From AC-32 sp963746155 (GTDB taxonomy: Bacteria; Actinomycetota; Thermoleophilia; Gaiellales; Gaiellaceae), in contig CAVVAB010000012.1 of the NCBI GenBank assembly GCA_963746155.1, forward strand, positions 868,001-932,000: DNA of 64,000 bases. Direction: 5' to 3'. The notes below the pieces were generated by a model. That model was not told the DNA's origin. It worked only from the letters and a program-made list of their open reading frames with translations, and did no database searches. Shown here piece after piece: positions 24,514 through 32,441 of the stretch. How positions within the stretch are numbered: position 1 is the stretch's first letter; each line of letters starts with the position of its first letter. The position numbers and the translations under genes are program-made.

Positions 24514-25986
24514 GTGCTCGCTCGTACTGTCACGCATGCGCTCGTCGGCCTGGACGCTCTTCGCGTCGAGGTCGAGGCCCATCTCCAGCTCGGCGTCCCG
24601 GCGTTCGCGATCGTCGGCCTCGCCGACCGCGCCTGCCAGGAGGCGAAGGAACGGGTCCGTAGCGGAATCGCGTCGGCCGAGCTCGAGTGGCCCACGCGGC
24701 GGATCACGGTCAACCTGGCGCCCGCGGAGCTGCGGAAGGAGGGATCCGGCTTCGATCTCCCGATCGCGCTGGCGGTGCTGGCTGCGTCGCGGCAGATCCC
24801 GCCCGAGGCGCTCGGCGGTCACGCGTCGGTCGGCGAGCTGGCGCTCGACGGGCGGTTGCGCCCGGTCGGCGGTGCGCTCGCTGCTGCCGAAGGTGCGCGA
24901 CAGGCGGGGTTGACGCGGCTCCTATGCGCTGCCGATTGTGCGGCCGAGGCGGCGCTCGCCGGGATCGAGCCCGTGCCCTTGCGGCACCTGGCGGAGGCGG
25001 TGGCCTATCTGCGCGGCGAATGGCAGCCGCCTCCGCCAGACGAGCCGTCGACAAACGGGAAGGGGCCGGAGCCGCCCGCCTTCGTGCCCGATCTCGCGGA
25101 CGTTCGCGGCCAGGAGCGGGCCCGGCGCGCCCTCGAGCTTGCCGCGGCGGGCGGCCACAACCTGCTCCTTGCCGGTCCACCCGGAACCGGCAAGACGATG
25201 CTCGCTCGACGCCTGCCCGGGATCCTCCCGCGGCTCCCGCCGGACGAGGCACTCGAGGTGACGCGCATCCATTCCGTGGCCGGGCTGCTTCCCCCCGGGC
25301 GGCCGCTGGTGACCGTGGCGCCCTTCCGCGCGCCGCACCACACGGCGTCGGTCTCGGCGATCGTCGGCGGTGGCTCCTCGCCGCGACCCGGAGAAGCCAG
25401 CCTTGCGCATCGCGGTGTCCTCTTCCTCGACGAGCTGGCCGAGTTCCCGCGGAACGCGCTGGAGGCCTTACGCCAGCCGCTGGAGGACGGCGCGATCGCG
25501 ATCGCTCGCGTTGGCGGAAGAATCGTCTTCCCCGCGCGCTTCCAACTCGTGGCGACGATGAACCTCTGCCCGTGCGGGGCGCGTGGCGATCCGGCTGCCG
25601 AGTGCTCCTGCTCTGCGGCTCGGCTCGCCGCGTACCGCGACAAGCTCTCGCGGGCGCTGCTCGATCGCTTCGACCTGTTAGTCACGGTTCCCCGCCCGCG
25701 CGCGCGAGAGCTCGAAGGCGGAGCGGGTGAAAGCTCGGAAGCCGTCCGGCGCCGGGTCGAGGCTGCCCGGGACCGTGCCCGGGGGAGCCCGCTGAGGCGC
25801 TTGGACGACGCCAACAAGCTGCTGTCGCGCGCGGTCGAGCGGCTACCGCTGTCGGCACGCGGTAGGGCACGGGTAGCGCGAGTCGCGCGGACGGCCGCCC
25901 TCCTTGCCGGCGCGAAGGAGGTCGCAGCCGAGCACGTTGCCGAAGCGCTGTCTTTTCGCGCCCCGACGGAGCTCGGCTCGCGATGA
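24514..25986 (+). CDS. comM: ComM/YifB-family Mg-chelatase-like AAA+ ATPase
   Basis: A 490-residue AAA+ protein. The N-terminal Lon-protease-like domain (about 1-170) has FAIVGLADRACQEAKERVRS and a GSGFDLPIALAVL strand. The ATPase core has AGPPGTGKTMLARRLPGILP, the Mg-chelatase signature FRAPHHTASVSAIVGGG, Walker B GVLFLDELAEFPRNALEALR and a cysteine cluster MNLCPCGARGDPAAECSC. ComM-type helicases drive branch migration during natural transformation. The gene overlaps dprA by 4 nt (ATGA), a pairing that supports a role in DNA uptake and recombination. Confidence 0.94.
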   Translation: MLARTVTHALVGLDALRVEVEAHLQLGVPAFAIVGLADRACQEAKERVRSGIASAELEWPTRRITVNLAPAELRKEGSGFDLPIALAVLAASRQIPPEALGGHASVGELALDGRLRPVGGALAAAEGARQAGLTRLLCAADCAAEAALAGIEPVPLRHLAEAVAYLRGEWQPPPPDEPSTNGKGPEPPAFVPDLADVRGQERARRALELAAAGGHNLLLAGPPGTGKTMLARRLPGILPRLPPDEALEVTRIHSVAGLLPPGRPLVTVAPFRAPHHTASVSAIVGGGSSPRPGEASLAHRGVLFLDELAEFPRNALEALRQPLEDGAIAIARVGGRIVFPARFQLVATMNLCPCGARGDPAAECSCSAARLAAYRDKLSRALLDRFDLLVTVPRPRARELEGGAGESSEAVRRRVEAARDRARGSPLRRLDDANKLLSRAVERLPLSARGRARVARVARTAALLAGAKEVAAEHVAEALSFRAPTELGSR

Positions 25987-26975
25987 GCGACCTGGCGCTT
26001 GCGGCATTCGCCGCCGAGACCGGCACGCACGTTGTCAGGGAGCCTCGGGAAAGGCGGTTCGAGCGCTTCCGCCGCGAATTCGACGCCGAGCGGTACCTCA
26101 CCTCGCTCCGCGCGAGCGGGCTCCGGTTCGTCGGCCGCTCCGAGCCGGGTTACCCGCCGCTAGTTCGCGAGCTGCACGATCCACCCGTCGGCCTGTTCCT
26201 GCGCGGAGATGCCGAGGCGGAGCTCCTGGCGTCTCCTGCGGTCGCGATCGTCGGCGCCCGCGCCTGCTCGTCGTACGGCGCCCAGATCGCGCGCATGCTC
26301 GGCCGCGAGCTCGCAGCGGCCGGGCTCGTCGTCGTGAGCGGGCTCGCGCGCGGAGTCGACGGCGAAGCTCATCGAGGGGCGCTCGAGGCCGGAGGAAAGA
26401 CCGTTGCCGTGCTCGGCTGCGGCGTCGATCGCGACTACCCGGCCGCTCACGCCCAGCTCGCGCGTGGGATCGTCGAGACGGGGCTCGTCGTCTCCGAGTA
26501 CGCCCCCGGCGTCGAGCCCGCGCCCTGGCGCTTTCCTGCCCGAAACCGCATCATCGCCGGGCTCGCGGCGGCGACCGTGATCGTCGAGGCCCGGGAGCGC
26601 AGCGGTGCGCTGATCACCGCCGACTTCGCGCTCGAAGCCGGCCGCGAGGTCTTCGCGGTGCCTGGCGAGATCACGTCGGCCCTATCTGTCGGCACCAACG
26701 CCCTTCTGCGCGTCGGGGCGACGCCGCTGACGTCGGCAGACGACGTGCTGGAGTCCCTCGGCATCGAACCGGCTCCGGCGAGTGAGATCGAGCTGGACGA
26801 GGATGCAGCGGCGGTGCTCGCAGCGCTGGCGTCCGAATCGGCCGCTGCCGACCAGCTCGGCCGGCTCACCGGGCTCGACGCGGCCACGCTCGCGTCGGCT
26901 CTCACCGATCTTGAGCTCGCCGGTGCGGTGGTTCAAGCGGATGGGTTGTACAGAGGGGTGAGGCCGCCGGACTAG
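25983..26975 (+). CDS. dprA: DNA-processing protein DprA
   Basis: Loads RecA on incoming single-stranded DNA during transformation. It is 330 aa. N-terminal SAM-like region; Rossmann-fold core with VAIVGARACSSYG, VVVSGLARGVDGEAHRGAL, TVAVLGCGVDRDYP and FPARNRIIAGL; then RSGALITADFALEAGREVFA and GTNALLRVGATPL. A C-terminal winged-helix (DML1-like) domain closes the protein. Its TAG stop is also the first half of a -10 box for the next gene. The comM-dprA pair suggests that the organism is, or was, transformable; uptake-pore genes are not in the window. Confidence 0.96.
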   Translation: MSDLALAAFAAETGTHVVREPRERRFERFRREFDAERYLTSLRASGLRFVGRSEPGYPPLVRELHDPPVGLFLRGDAEAELLASPAVAIVGARACSSYGAQIARMLGRELAAAGLVVVSGLARGVDGEAHRGALEAGGKTVAVLGCGVDRDYPAAHAQLARGIVETGLVVSEYAPGVEPAPWRFPARNRIIAGLAAATVIVEARERSGALITADFALEAGREVFAVPGEITSALSVGTNALLRVGATPLTSADDVLESLGIEPAPASEIELDEDAAAVLAALASESAAADQLGRLTGLDAATLASALTDLELAGAVVQADGLYRGVRPPD

Positions 26976-26978
26976 GAT
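26973..26978 (+). promoter_or_regulatory. -10 box overlapping the dprA stop codon
   Basis: TAGGAT includes the TAG stop of dprA and ends 9 nt before the ATG of the HIT gene. Confidence 0.45.
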
Positions 26979-26987
26979 CGCCGACAT

Positions 26988-27434
26988 ATGACTCGGACGG
27001 AGCACTGCGCCTTCTGCGAGATCGTGGCCGGAGGACGCGAGCAGGAGATCGTCGCCGCGAACGCCGATGTGGTCGCGTTCCTGTGCGAGCCGCCGGCGAC
27101 GTGGGGCCACACGCTGATCGTCCCTCGAGCGCATCGCCGGGACATCTGGACGGTCGAGCCGCAAGAGGCGGCCGCTTCGATCGAGCTCGCGCGACGACTC
27201 GCCAGGGTCATGCGAGACGAGCTCGGGGCGATCGGCGTCAACCTCCGCCAGAACTCCGGCGAGCGTGCGGGTCAGGACGTCTTCCACTTCCACCTGCACG
27301 TCGTCCCGCGCTACGTGGACGACACGGTCCAACCAGGCTGCGTGTGGGGCGCTCCGCCTTGGCGGGCGCCGGAAGGCGGCGATGCGGAGCGCAGGCGGGT
27401 CGCCGAGATCCTGCGCGCGAGCCTCGACGCCTAG
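26988..27434 (+). CDS. HIT-family nucleotide hydrolase
   Basis: Histidine-triad protein of 148 aa. CAFCEIVAGG at the N-terminus carries the Cys pair of the HINT/Fhit-like zinc site, GHTLIVPRAHRRDIW follows, and the active-site triad is FHFHLHVVPR. These proteins hydrolyse nucleoside phosphoramidates or dinucleotide polyphosphates; the exact substrate is not predictable. A C-terminal extension of about 40 residues with WGAPPWRAPEGG is like the branch of HIT proteins found next to dprA in high-GC bacteria. Confidence 0.92.
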   Translation: MTRTEHCAFCEIVAGGREQEIVAANADVVAFLCEPPATWGHTLIVPRAHRRDIWTVEPQEAAASIELARRLARVMRDELGAIGVNLRQNSGERAGQDVFHFHLHVVPRYVDDTVQPGCVWGAPPWRAPEGGDAERRRVAEILRASLDA

Positions 27435-27437
27435 GAT
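27432..27437 (+). promoter_or_regulatory. -10 box overlapping the HIT-gene stop codon
   Basis: TAGGAT contains the TAG stop of the HIT gene and ends 7 nt before the GTG of the VOC gene. Confidence 0.45.
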
Positions 27438-27444
27438 CCTCTCC

Positions 27445-27839
27445 GTGGCGACCCTGACCGGAATCTCGCCGCTCCTGCTCGTGGGCGATCTCGACCGCGC
27501 CGTCGCCTTCTACCGCGACCGGCTCGGCTTCGAGTGCGAGCTCTACGGCGACCCGCCGAACTTCGCGGTGGTCCAGCGCGACGCGGCGGTGATCCTCCTC
27601 GCGCTTGCGCGCCGACCCGGCGCAGATCGTCCCGAACTGGAAGATCGTCGACAAGACCTGCAACGCGTACATCCGCGTCGACGACGCCGACGCCGTCTAC
27701 GCGGAGGTCCAGGAGCGCGGCGCCGGAGATCGACTACGAGATCTACGACACGCCCTGGGGGTTTCGCGAGTTCGGCGTCCAGGATCCCGACGGCCACGAC
27801 ATCGCCTTCGGGCAGCCGCTCACCCAGCCGCAAGCCTAG
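27445..27839 (+). CDS. VOC-superfamily (glyoxalase-like) protein, two frameshifts
   Basis: Vicinal-oxygen-chelate fold protein of about 130 aa. First beta-alpha-beta-beta-beta unit: ISPLLLVGDLDRAVAFYRDR, LGFECELYGDPPNFAVVQRD; second: CNAYIRVDDADAVYAEVQER and TPWGFREFGVQDPDGHDIAF. Single extra bases near 27612 and 27720 split it into three frames; each junction joins naturally when one base is removed. The stop overlaps the convergent GNAT gene on the palindrome CTAG. Bleomycin-resistance and glyoxalase-type members share this layout. No substrate can be assigned. Confidence 0.85.
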
Positions 27840-28273
27840 GACTCGGCGAGCTCGAGCTCCAGAAACGCCGCACCTGGGACGGGGTTGTGCCGGTATGCGG
27901 CTGTCTCGCGGAAGCCGAGCGACTCGTAGATCCGCTGCGCGGCTGCCATCGTCGGCAGCGTGTCGAGGAGCATCCGCTCGTACCCGCGCTCGCGGCCGGC
28001 GGCGATCACAGCTTCCGCGAGCCGGCGCCCGAGCCCCGAGCCGCGCGCTGTCGGCCGCACGTAGAGCCGCTTCATCTCGCACGTGCGCTCGTCGATGCGG
28101 CGCAGCGCGACACATCCGTCCTCCGCGAGCAGCACGAGCTCGTAGAACCCGAGCGGGTCGGCGATCTCCGACTCGAAATCCTGGAACGAGAGGTCGACGC
28201 CGAGCGAGTCCGCGTACTCGCGAAACAGGCCGCGCACGATCTCGATGTCGGCGGGCTCGGCTGGACGAATCAC
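27836..28273 (-). CDS. GNAT-family N-acetyltransferase
   Basis: A 145-residue acetyl-CoA-dependent acetyltransferase. The acetyl-CoA site is VRPTARGSGLGRRLAEAVI (R/Q-x-x-G-x-G/A), preceded by CEMKRLYVRP and followed by the C-terminal AAQRIYESLGFRETAAYRHN typical of YafP/MarR-associated GNATs. N-terminal IRPAEPADIEIVRGLFREYA is a usual GNAT start from GTG 28273. The acceptor is unknown. It ends convergently with the VOC gene, sharing CTAG for both stops. Confidence 0.92.
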   Translation of the reverse strand: MIRPAEPADIEIVRGLFREYADSLGVDLSFQDFESEIADPLGFYELVLLAEDGCVALRRIDERTCEMKRLYVRPTARGSGLGRRLAEAVIAAGRERGYERMLLDTLPTMAAAQRIYESLGFRETAAYRHNPVPGAAFLELELAES

Positions 28274-28282
28274 GTCCGCTTC

Positions 28283-29218
28283 TTACAGGTCGAGCGTCGT
28301 GAGGTCCAGCTCGTCGGCGCGCGCCACTGCCGCGAGCGCGATGGCGAGGTCCTGGATCGCGAGGCCGGTGGAGTCGAACGCGGTGATCTCGTCGTCGTCA
28401 ACCCGCCCGCCCGCCGAGCCGGTCAGCACGTCGCCGAGCTGCGTCACATCTCCGCGCGTGACGGCTCCCGCCTCGACCGCGTGCGCAAGCTCGCCGTTGT
28501 GGCTCGCCTGCTCCCAGTCGTCGCAGAAGACCCGCGCGCGGGCCAGCTCCTCGACCGCGATCTCGGCCTTGCCGGGGCCGTCGGCGCCCATCAGGCTCAC
28601 ATGCTGGCCGGGCCGCAGCGACCCGGGCGGGAGCAGCACCTCATGGCCCGGCGTCATCGTCACGAGGAGGTCTGCGGCCAGCGCCTCCTCCTGCGATCCG
28701 GCCACCGACGCGTCGAGCTCCGAGGCGGTCGCCTCGGCCCGGGCGGGGTCGACGTCCCACAGAGCGACTGGCTGCCCGCGCGCCAGGAATGTCCGCGCCG
28801 CCGCCTTCCCGTTGACGCCTGCGCCGACCACTGCCGCGGTTTCTGCATCCGCCCGCCCGAGGACCTCGGCCGCGAGCACCGCGGCGGCGCCCGTGCGCAG
28901 GGCGGTCACGGCCGCAGCGTCGAGCACCGCGCGCAGCGCGCCGTTCGACGCGTCCGAGAGCAGCACGAGCCCGGTCACGGTCGGTAACCCGCGAGCAGGA
29001 TTCCCGGGGAACGAGGTCACCCATTTGAGCACCGCGTGCCCCGCCCCGAGCGCAGGCATGGCCCGGAAGTCCCCGGCCGGGTAGGCGGGCACGTAGACCT
29101 TCGGCGGCATCGACCACTGGCCGCGCGCGTAGGCGACGAACGCGTCGCGCACTGCCTCGACCGCGCGCTCGGGAGGGACGGCGTCGTAGACGTCCTGCGC
29201 TGTGAAGAACGAGACCAC
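28283..29218 (-). CDS. Ornithine cyclodeaminase / mu-crystallin family protein
   Basis: NAD(P)-binding protein of 311 aa in the OCD/Mu-crystallin family, which includes ornithine and alanine dehydrogenases and ketimine reductases. Seen are FTAQDVYDAVPPERAVEAVR, PPKVYVPAY, the substrate Lys in HAVLKWVTSFPGNP, GLVLLSDASNGALRAVLDA, the dinucleotide motif VVGAGVNGKAAARTFL and MGADGPGKAEIAVEEL. The GTG at 29218 is chosen because TAGGCT lies 8 nt upstream; the ATG at 29248 would overlap the start of the divergent ABC gene. Substrate assignment within this family needs more than sequence. Confidence 0.88.
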   Translation of the reverse strand: MVSFFTAQDVYDAVPPERAVEAVRDAFVAYARGQWSMPPKVYVPAYPAGDFRAMPALGAGHAVLKWVTSFPGNPARGLPTVTGLVLLSDASNGALRAVLDAAAVTALRTGAAAVLAAEVLGRADAETAAVVGAGVNGKAAARTFLARGQPVALWDVDPARAEATASELDASVAGSQEEALAADLLVTMTPGHEVLLPPGSLRPGQHVSLMGADGPGKAEIAVEELARARVFCDDWEQASHNGELAHAVEAGAVTRGDVTQLGDVLTGSAGGRVDDDEITAFDSTGLAIQDLAIALAAVARADELDLTTLDL

Positions 29219-29226
29219 CGCGCGGG

Positions 29227-29239
29227 AGCCTAGTAGTGT
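29227..29239. promoter_or_regulatory. Divergent leaderless promoters sharing CTAG
   Basis: On the minus strand TAGGCT (29232-29227) sits 8 nt before GTG 29218; on the plus strand TAGTGT (29234-29239) sits 7 nt before ATG 29247. The two -10 boxes meet at a CTAG, so the promoters cannot be occupied at once. Confidence 0.45.
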
Positions 29240-29246
29240 CGAGCGC

Positions 29247-29975
29247 ATGAGGGCCGCCCCGCCGAACGGGCCGGCGATCCGCGTCGAGTCGCTCCGGGTC
29301 GTCCGCGGTGGCGTCACGGTCTTGCCCGAGCTCACGTGCACCGTGGCCGCCGGCTCCGTGACCGGACTGCTCGGCCCGAGCGGCAGCGGGAAGTCGACGC
29401 TCATCCGCGCGATCGTCGGCGTCCAGCACGTGGCGGGCGGCGGCGTCGAGGTCCTCGGCCGGCCTGCGGGCTCGCGCGAGCTTCGGGCGCGCGTCGGCTA
29501 CATGACCCAGGCGCCGTCGGTCTACGGCGACCTCACGGTGGCCGAGAACCTCCGCTTCTTCGCGCGTGTGCTCGACCGGCCCGAGAGCGCGATCGACCGC
29601 GTGCTCGGAGACGTCGCGCTCGACGACTTCCGCGACCGCATCGTCAACCGCCTCTCGGGCGGTCAGCGCGCCCGCGTCTCGCTCGCGACCGCGCTCCTTC
29701 CGGAGCCCGACGTGCTGGTGCTCGACGAGCCGACGGTCGGCCTCGACCCGGTGCTGCGCCGCGATCTGTGGGATCTCTTCCACCGCATCGCCGCGGGCGG
29801 CGCGACGATGCTCGTTTCAAGCCACGTGATGGACGAGGCGGACAGGTGCGACTCGCTGCTGCTGCTTCGCGACGGGCGGCTCCTCGCGCAGGCGTCGCCG
29901 GCAGAGCTCCGCGAGCGCACCGGCGTCGAGGAGCTCGACGAGGCGTTCCTGCGCCTGGTGGAGACGAGGTCTTGA
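29247..29975 (+). CDS. ABC-2-type transporter ATP-binding protein
   Basis: ATPase of an exporter, 242 aa. P-loop LLGPSGSGKSTLIRAI, Q-loop GYMTQAPSVYGDLTVAENLR, signature LSGGQRARVSLATALL, Walker B VLVLDEPTVGLDP and switch His in LVSSHVMDEADRCD are all in place. The VYGDLTVAENLRFFARVL segment is typical of drug/daunorubicin-type and YhaQ-like ATPases. The stop TGA overlaps the permease start TTG, so the two subunits are made together. The exported substrate is unknown. Confidence 0.93.
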   Translation: MRAAPPNGPAIRVESLRVVRGGVTVLPELTCTVAAGSVTGLLGPSGSGKSTLIRAIVGVQHVAGGGVEVLGRPAGSRELRARVGYMTQAPSVYGDLTVAENLRFFARVLDRPESAIDRVLGDVALDDFRDRIVNRLSGGQRARVSLATALLPEPDVLVLDEPTVGLDPVLRRDLWDLFHRIAAGGATMLVSSHVMDEADRCDSLLLLRDGRLLAQASPAELRERTGVEELDEAFLRLVETRS

Positions 29976-30706
29976 GCCTGCGCGTGACAATGGCGGTCGC
30001 GACGCGCGTCCTGCGTCAGCTCCGCCGCGACCCGCGAACGATCGCGCTGATCCTCGGCGTCCCGTGCCTGCTCGAGTTCCTGCTCCAGCAGCTGTTCGGC
30101 CGCCACTCGCCGGTCTTCCAGGAGGTGGGCACGCCGCTGCTCGGCCTCTTCCCGTTCATCACGATGTTCCTCGTCACGTCGATCACCATGCTGCGCGAGC
30201 GGACCTCCGGGACGCTCGAGCGGCTGATGACGCTGCCGCTCGCGAAGATCGACATCCTCGCCGGCTACGGGATCGCGTTCGCGCTCGTCGCGGTGGTGCA
30301 GGCGACGCTGGTGTCGCTCCTTGCGTTTGGGCTCCTCGGTCTCGAGGTCGACGGGCCGAAGTCGGTGGTCGTCCTGCTCGCGGTCGCCAACGCCGTCCTC
30401 GGCAGCACGCTCGGTTTGCTCATCAGTGCCTTCGCCGAGACCGAGTTCCAGGCCGTGCAGTTCATGCCCGCCGTCGTCTTCCCGCAGATCCTCCTCTGCG
30501 GGCTGTTCGTGGCGCGGGACGAGATGGCGACGTGGCTGCGCTGGGTGTCGGCGCTGTTCCCGCTCACGTACGCGTACGACGCGCTCGCGCGAACCGCGGC
30601 CGACAACCTGGACTGGCGGTTCGCCCTCGACGTCGCGATCGTCTGCGGCTGCATCGTTGTCGCGATCTTGCTCGGCGCCGCGACGCTGCGCCGCCGGACG
30701 GACTAG
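29972..30706 (+). CDS. ABC-2-type transporter permease
   Basis: Membrane subunit of the exporter, 244 aa, with six predicted transmembrane segments. ATRVLRQLRRDPRTIALIL is the cytosolic lead-in; LRERTSGTLERLMTLPLAK is the ABC2_membrane hallmark between segments 2 and 3; FPQILLCGLFVARDEMATWL and WVSALFPLTYAYDAL form the conserved outer loop. Start TTG at 29972 (TTGA overlap); an ATG at 29990 is an alternative. Its TAG overlaps the pntB stop on the other strand through CTAG. Confidence 0.9.
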   Translation: MSLRVTMAVATRVLRQLRRDPRTIALILGVPCLLEFLLQQLFGRHSPVFQEVGTPLLGLFPFITMFLVTSITMLRERTSGTLERLMTLPLAKIDILAGYGIAFALVAVVQATLVSLLAFGLLGLEVDGPKSVVVLLAVANAVLGSTLGLLISAFAETEFQAVQFMPAVVFPQILLCGLFVARDEMATWLRWVSALFPLTYAYDALARTAADNLDWRFALDVAIVCGCIVVAILLGAATLRRRTD

Positions 30707-32097
30707 AGGCTCTTGACGTCGGCGATCAGCTTGGTGATCGAGTCCTTCGCGTCGCCGAACAGCATCACGGTCTTGGGGTTGTAGAAGAGCGGGTTCTCGA
30801 TCCCGGCGAATCCGGGGTTCATGCTGCGCTTGAGCACGACGACGGCCTGCGCGTCGTCGACGTTCAGGATCGGCATGCCGTAGATCGGGCTGCCCTCGTT
30901 CGAGCGCGCGTCCGGGTTGACGACGTCGTTGGCGCCGACGACGAGCGCGACGTCCGTGCGTGCGAACTCCGGGTTTGCCTCATCCATCTCCTTCAGCTGC
31001 GGGTAGGGGACGTTCGCTTCGGCGAGCAGCACGTTCATGTGCCCCGGCATGCGGCCGGCGACGGGGTGGATCGCGTACGAGACCTCCACGCCCTTCGCCT
31101 CCAGCAGGTCGGCGAGCTGGCGAACATCGTGCTGGGCCTGCGCCACCGCGAGGCCGTAGCCGGGGACGAAGACCACCTTGTGCGCGTAAGCGAGCATCAC
31201 GGCGACGTCCTCCGCGCTGGCCGAGCGCACGGTGCCGCCCGCCTCTCCTGCGGCGACCGCGGCAGCTCCTGCGCTGACCTGTCCGAACGCGCCGAAGAGG
31301 ACGTTGCCGATCGAGCGGTTCATCGCCCGGCCCATCATCAGCGTCAGCATCGTGCCCGACGCTCCCACGAGCATGCCGGCGACGATCAGGACGTTGTTCA
31401 TGAGCTCGAACCCGGTGGCCGCGACCGCGAGGCCCGTGAACGCGTTCAGCAGCGAGATCACGACGGGCATGTCGGCCCCGCCGATCGGGAGGACGAAGAG
31501 GACCCCGAAGAGGAGCGAGGCGAGGATGAGCGTCCACAGCAGCCACTCCTGCTGCCAGCCGGCGATGAGCGCGATTCCCGCGGTGACGGCGATCAGGAGG
31601 ACGATCCCGTTGACGAACTGCTGCCCCGGGTAGGTGATCGGACGCCCCTGGATCAGCTCCTGCAGCTTCGAGAACGCGACCATGGAGCCGGCGAACGAGA
31701 CCGAGCCGATCAGGGCGGAGAGAACGATGGCCACGCTGATGTCGGCCTTGGGGGCCCCAGGCTCGGGGAGGATGACGTGCACTTCCGCCAGGGCGATCAG
31801 CGCCGCCGCGCCGCCGCCGACGCCGTTGAACAGCGCCACCATCTGCGGCATCGCGGTCATCTTCACCTTGCGCGCGGCGACCGCCCCGAAGCCGCCGCCG
31901 ATCAGCATTCCGAGCGCGATCACCCAGTAGCCGGTCATGTGCTTCTGCGCGAAGGTGACGGCGACCGCCACGAGCATCCCGATCGCCGCGATCTGGTTTC
32001 CGCGTCTCGCGTGCGCCGGGCTCGAGAGGAACTTCAGCGCCAGGATGAACCCGACGATCGTGATCAGGTAGAGGAGGTTCGTGACGTTGTAGCTCAC
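30703..32097 (-). CDS. pntB: NAD(P) transhydrogenase subunit beta
   Basis: Membrane and NADP(H)-binding subunit of the proton-translocating transhydrogenase, which uses the proton gradient to make NADPH from NADH. It is 464 aa from GTG. About nine transmembrane segments (domain II) precede the soluble domain III: VFVPGYGLAVAQAQHDVRQL (NADP fold start), HPVAGRMPGHMNVLLAEANV, VVGANDVVNPDARSNEGSPI and VLKRSMNPGFAGIENPLF. Order on the minus strand is pntAa, pntAb, pntB with overlaps or 8-nt gaps, one operon. Confidence 0.96.
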   Translation of the reverse strand: MSYNVTNLLYLITIVGFILALKFLSSPAHARRGNQIAAIGMLVAVAVTFAQKHMTGYWVIALGMLIGGGFGAVAARKVKMTAMPQMVALFNGVGGGAAALIALAEVHVILPEPGAPKADISVAIVLSALIGSVSFAGSMVAFSKLQELIQGRPITYPGQQFVNGIVLLIAVTAGIALIAGWQQEWLLWTLILASLLFGVLFVLPIGGADMPVVISLLNAFTGLAVAATGFELMNNVLIVAGMLVGASGTMLTLMMGRAMNRSIGNVLFGAFGQVSAGAAAVAAGEAGGTVRSASAEDVAVMLAYAHKVVFVPGYGLAVAQAQHDVRQLADLLEAKGVEVSYAIHPVAGRMPGHMNVLLAEANVPYPQLKEMDEANPEFARTDVALVVGANDVVNPDARSNEGSPIYGMPILNVDDAQAVVVLKRSMNPGFAGIENPLFYNPKTVMLFGDAKDSITKLIADVKSL

Positions 32098-32105
32098 GGC
32101 GCTGC

Positions 32106-32441
32106 CTACGTCCCCTTGCCGTCCTCCGACGCGTCGACCGGCTTCGGCGGCTCGCGTTTCTTGAACATCTCGAGCATCCGGTCCGTCACGACGAACCCCC
32201 CGACGACGTTCGCCGACGCGAGCACGACGGCGATGAAGCCGACCACCCAGGTGAACGCGCCCATGTCGGGGAGGACGAAGACGAGCATCGCGCCGACGAT
32301 CACGATCCCGTGGATCGCGTTCGTGCCGGACATCAGCGGCGTGTGCAGCAGCGTCGGCACCTGTGAGATCAGCGCGATACCGAGGAAGAGCGAGAGGACG
32401 AGGATCGTCAGCTCGAAAACGAGAATCGTTCCGTGACTCAT
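32106..32441 (-). CDS. pntAb: NAD(P) transhydrogenase subunit alpha, membrane part
   Basis: A 111-residue three-helix membrane subunit, the part fused to the NAD domain in Escherichia coli PntA but separate here. ATG at 32441 follows AAGGAGG with good spacing, which rules out the longer start at 32471. Helices include ILVLSLFLGIALISQVPTLL, then the HTPLMSGTNAIHGIVIVGAM segment typical of PntAb. A charged C-terminal tail KKREPPKPVDASEDGKGT is cytosolic. Confidence 0.95.
   Translation of the reverse strand: MSHGTILVFELTILVLSLFLGIALISQVPTLLHTPLMSGTNAIHGIVIVGAMLVFVLPDMGAFTWVVGFIAVVLASANVVGGFVVTDRMLEMFKKREPPKPVDASEDGKGT

Noticed and set aside
29218..29248. Start of the OCD-family gene at ATG 29248
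   Set aside because: It overlaps the start codon of the divergent ABC gene and lies upstream of its own -10 box; GTG 29218 fits the promoter spacing and the family N-terminus.
30064..32436. 790-residue open frame on + strand opposite pntB, and similar long frames opposite other genes
   Set aside because: The composition is Arg/Ala/Gly/Asp-rich without motifs, a shadow of the high-GC third positions of pnt genes on the other strand.
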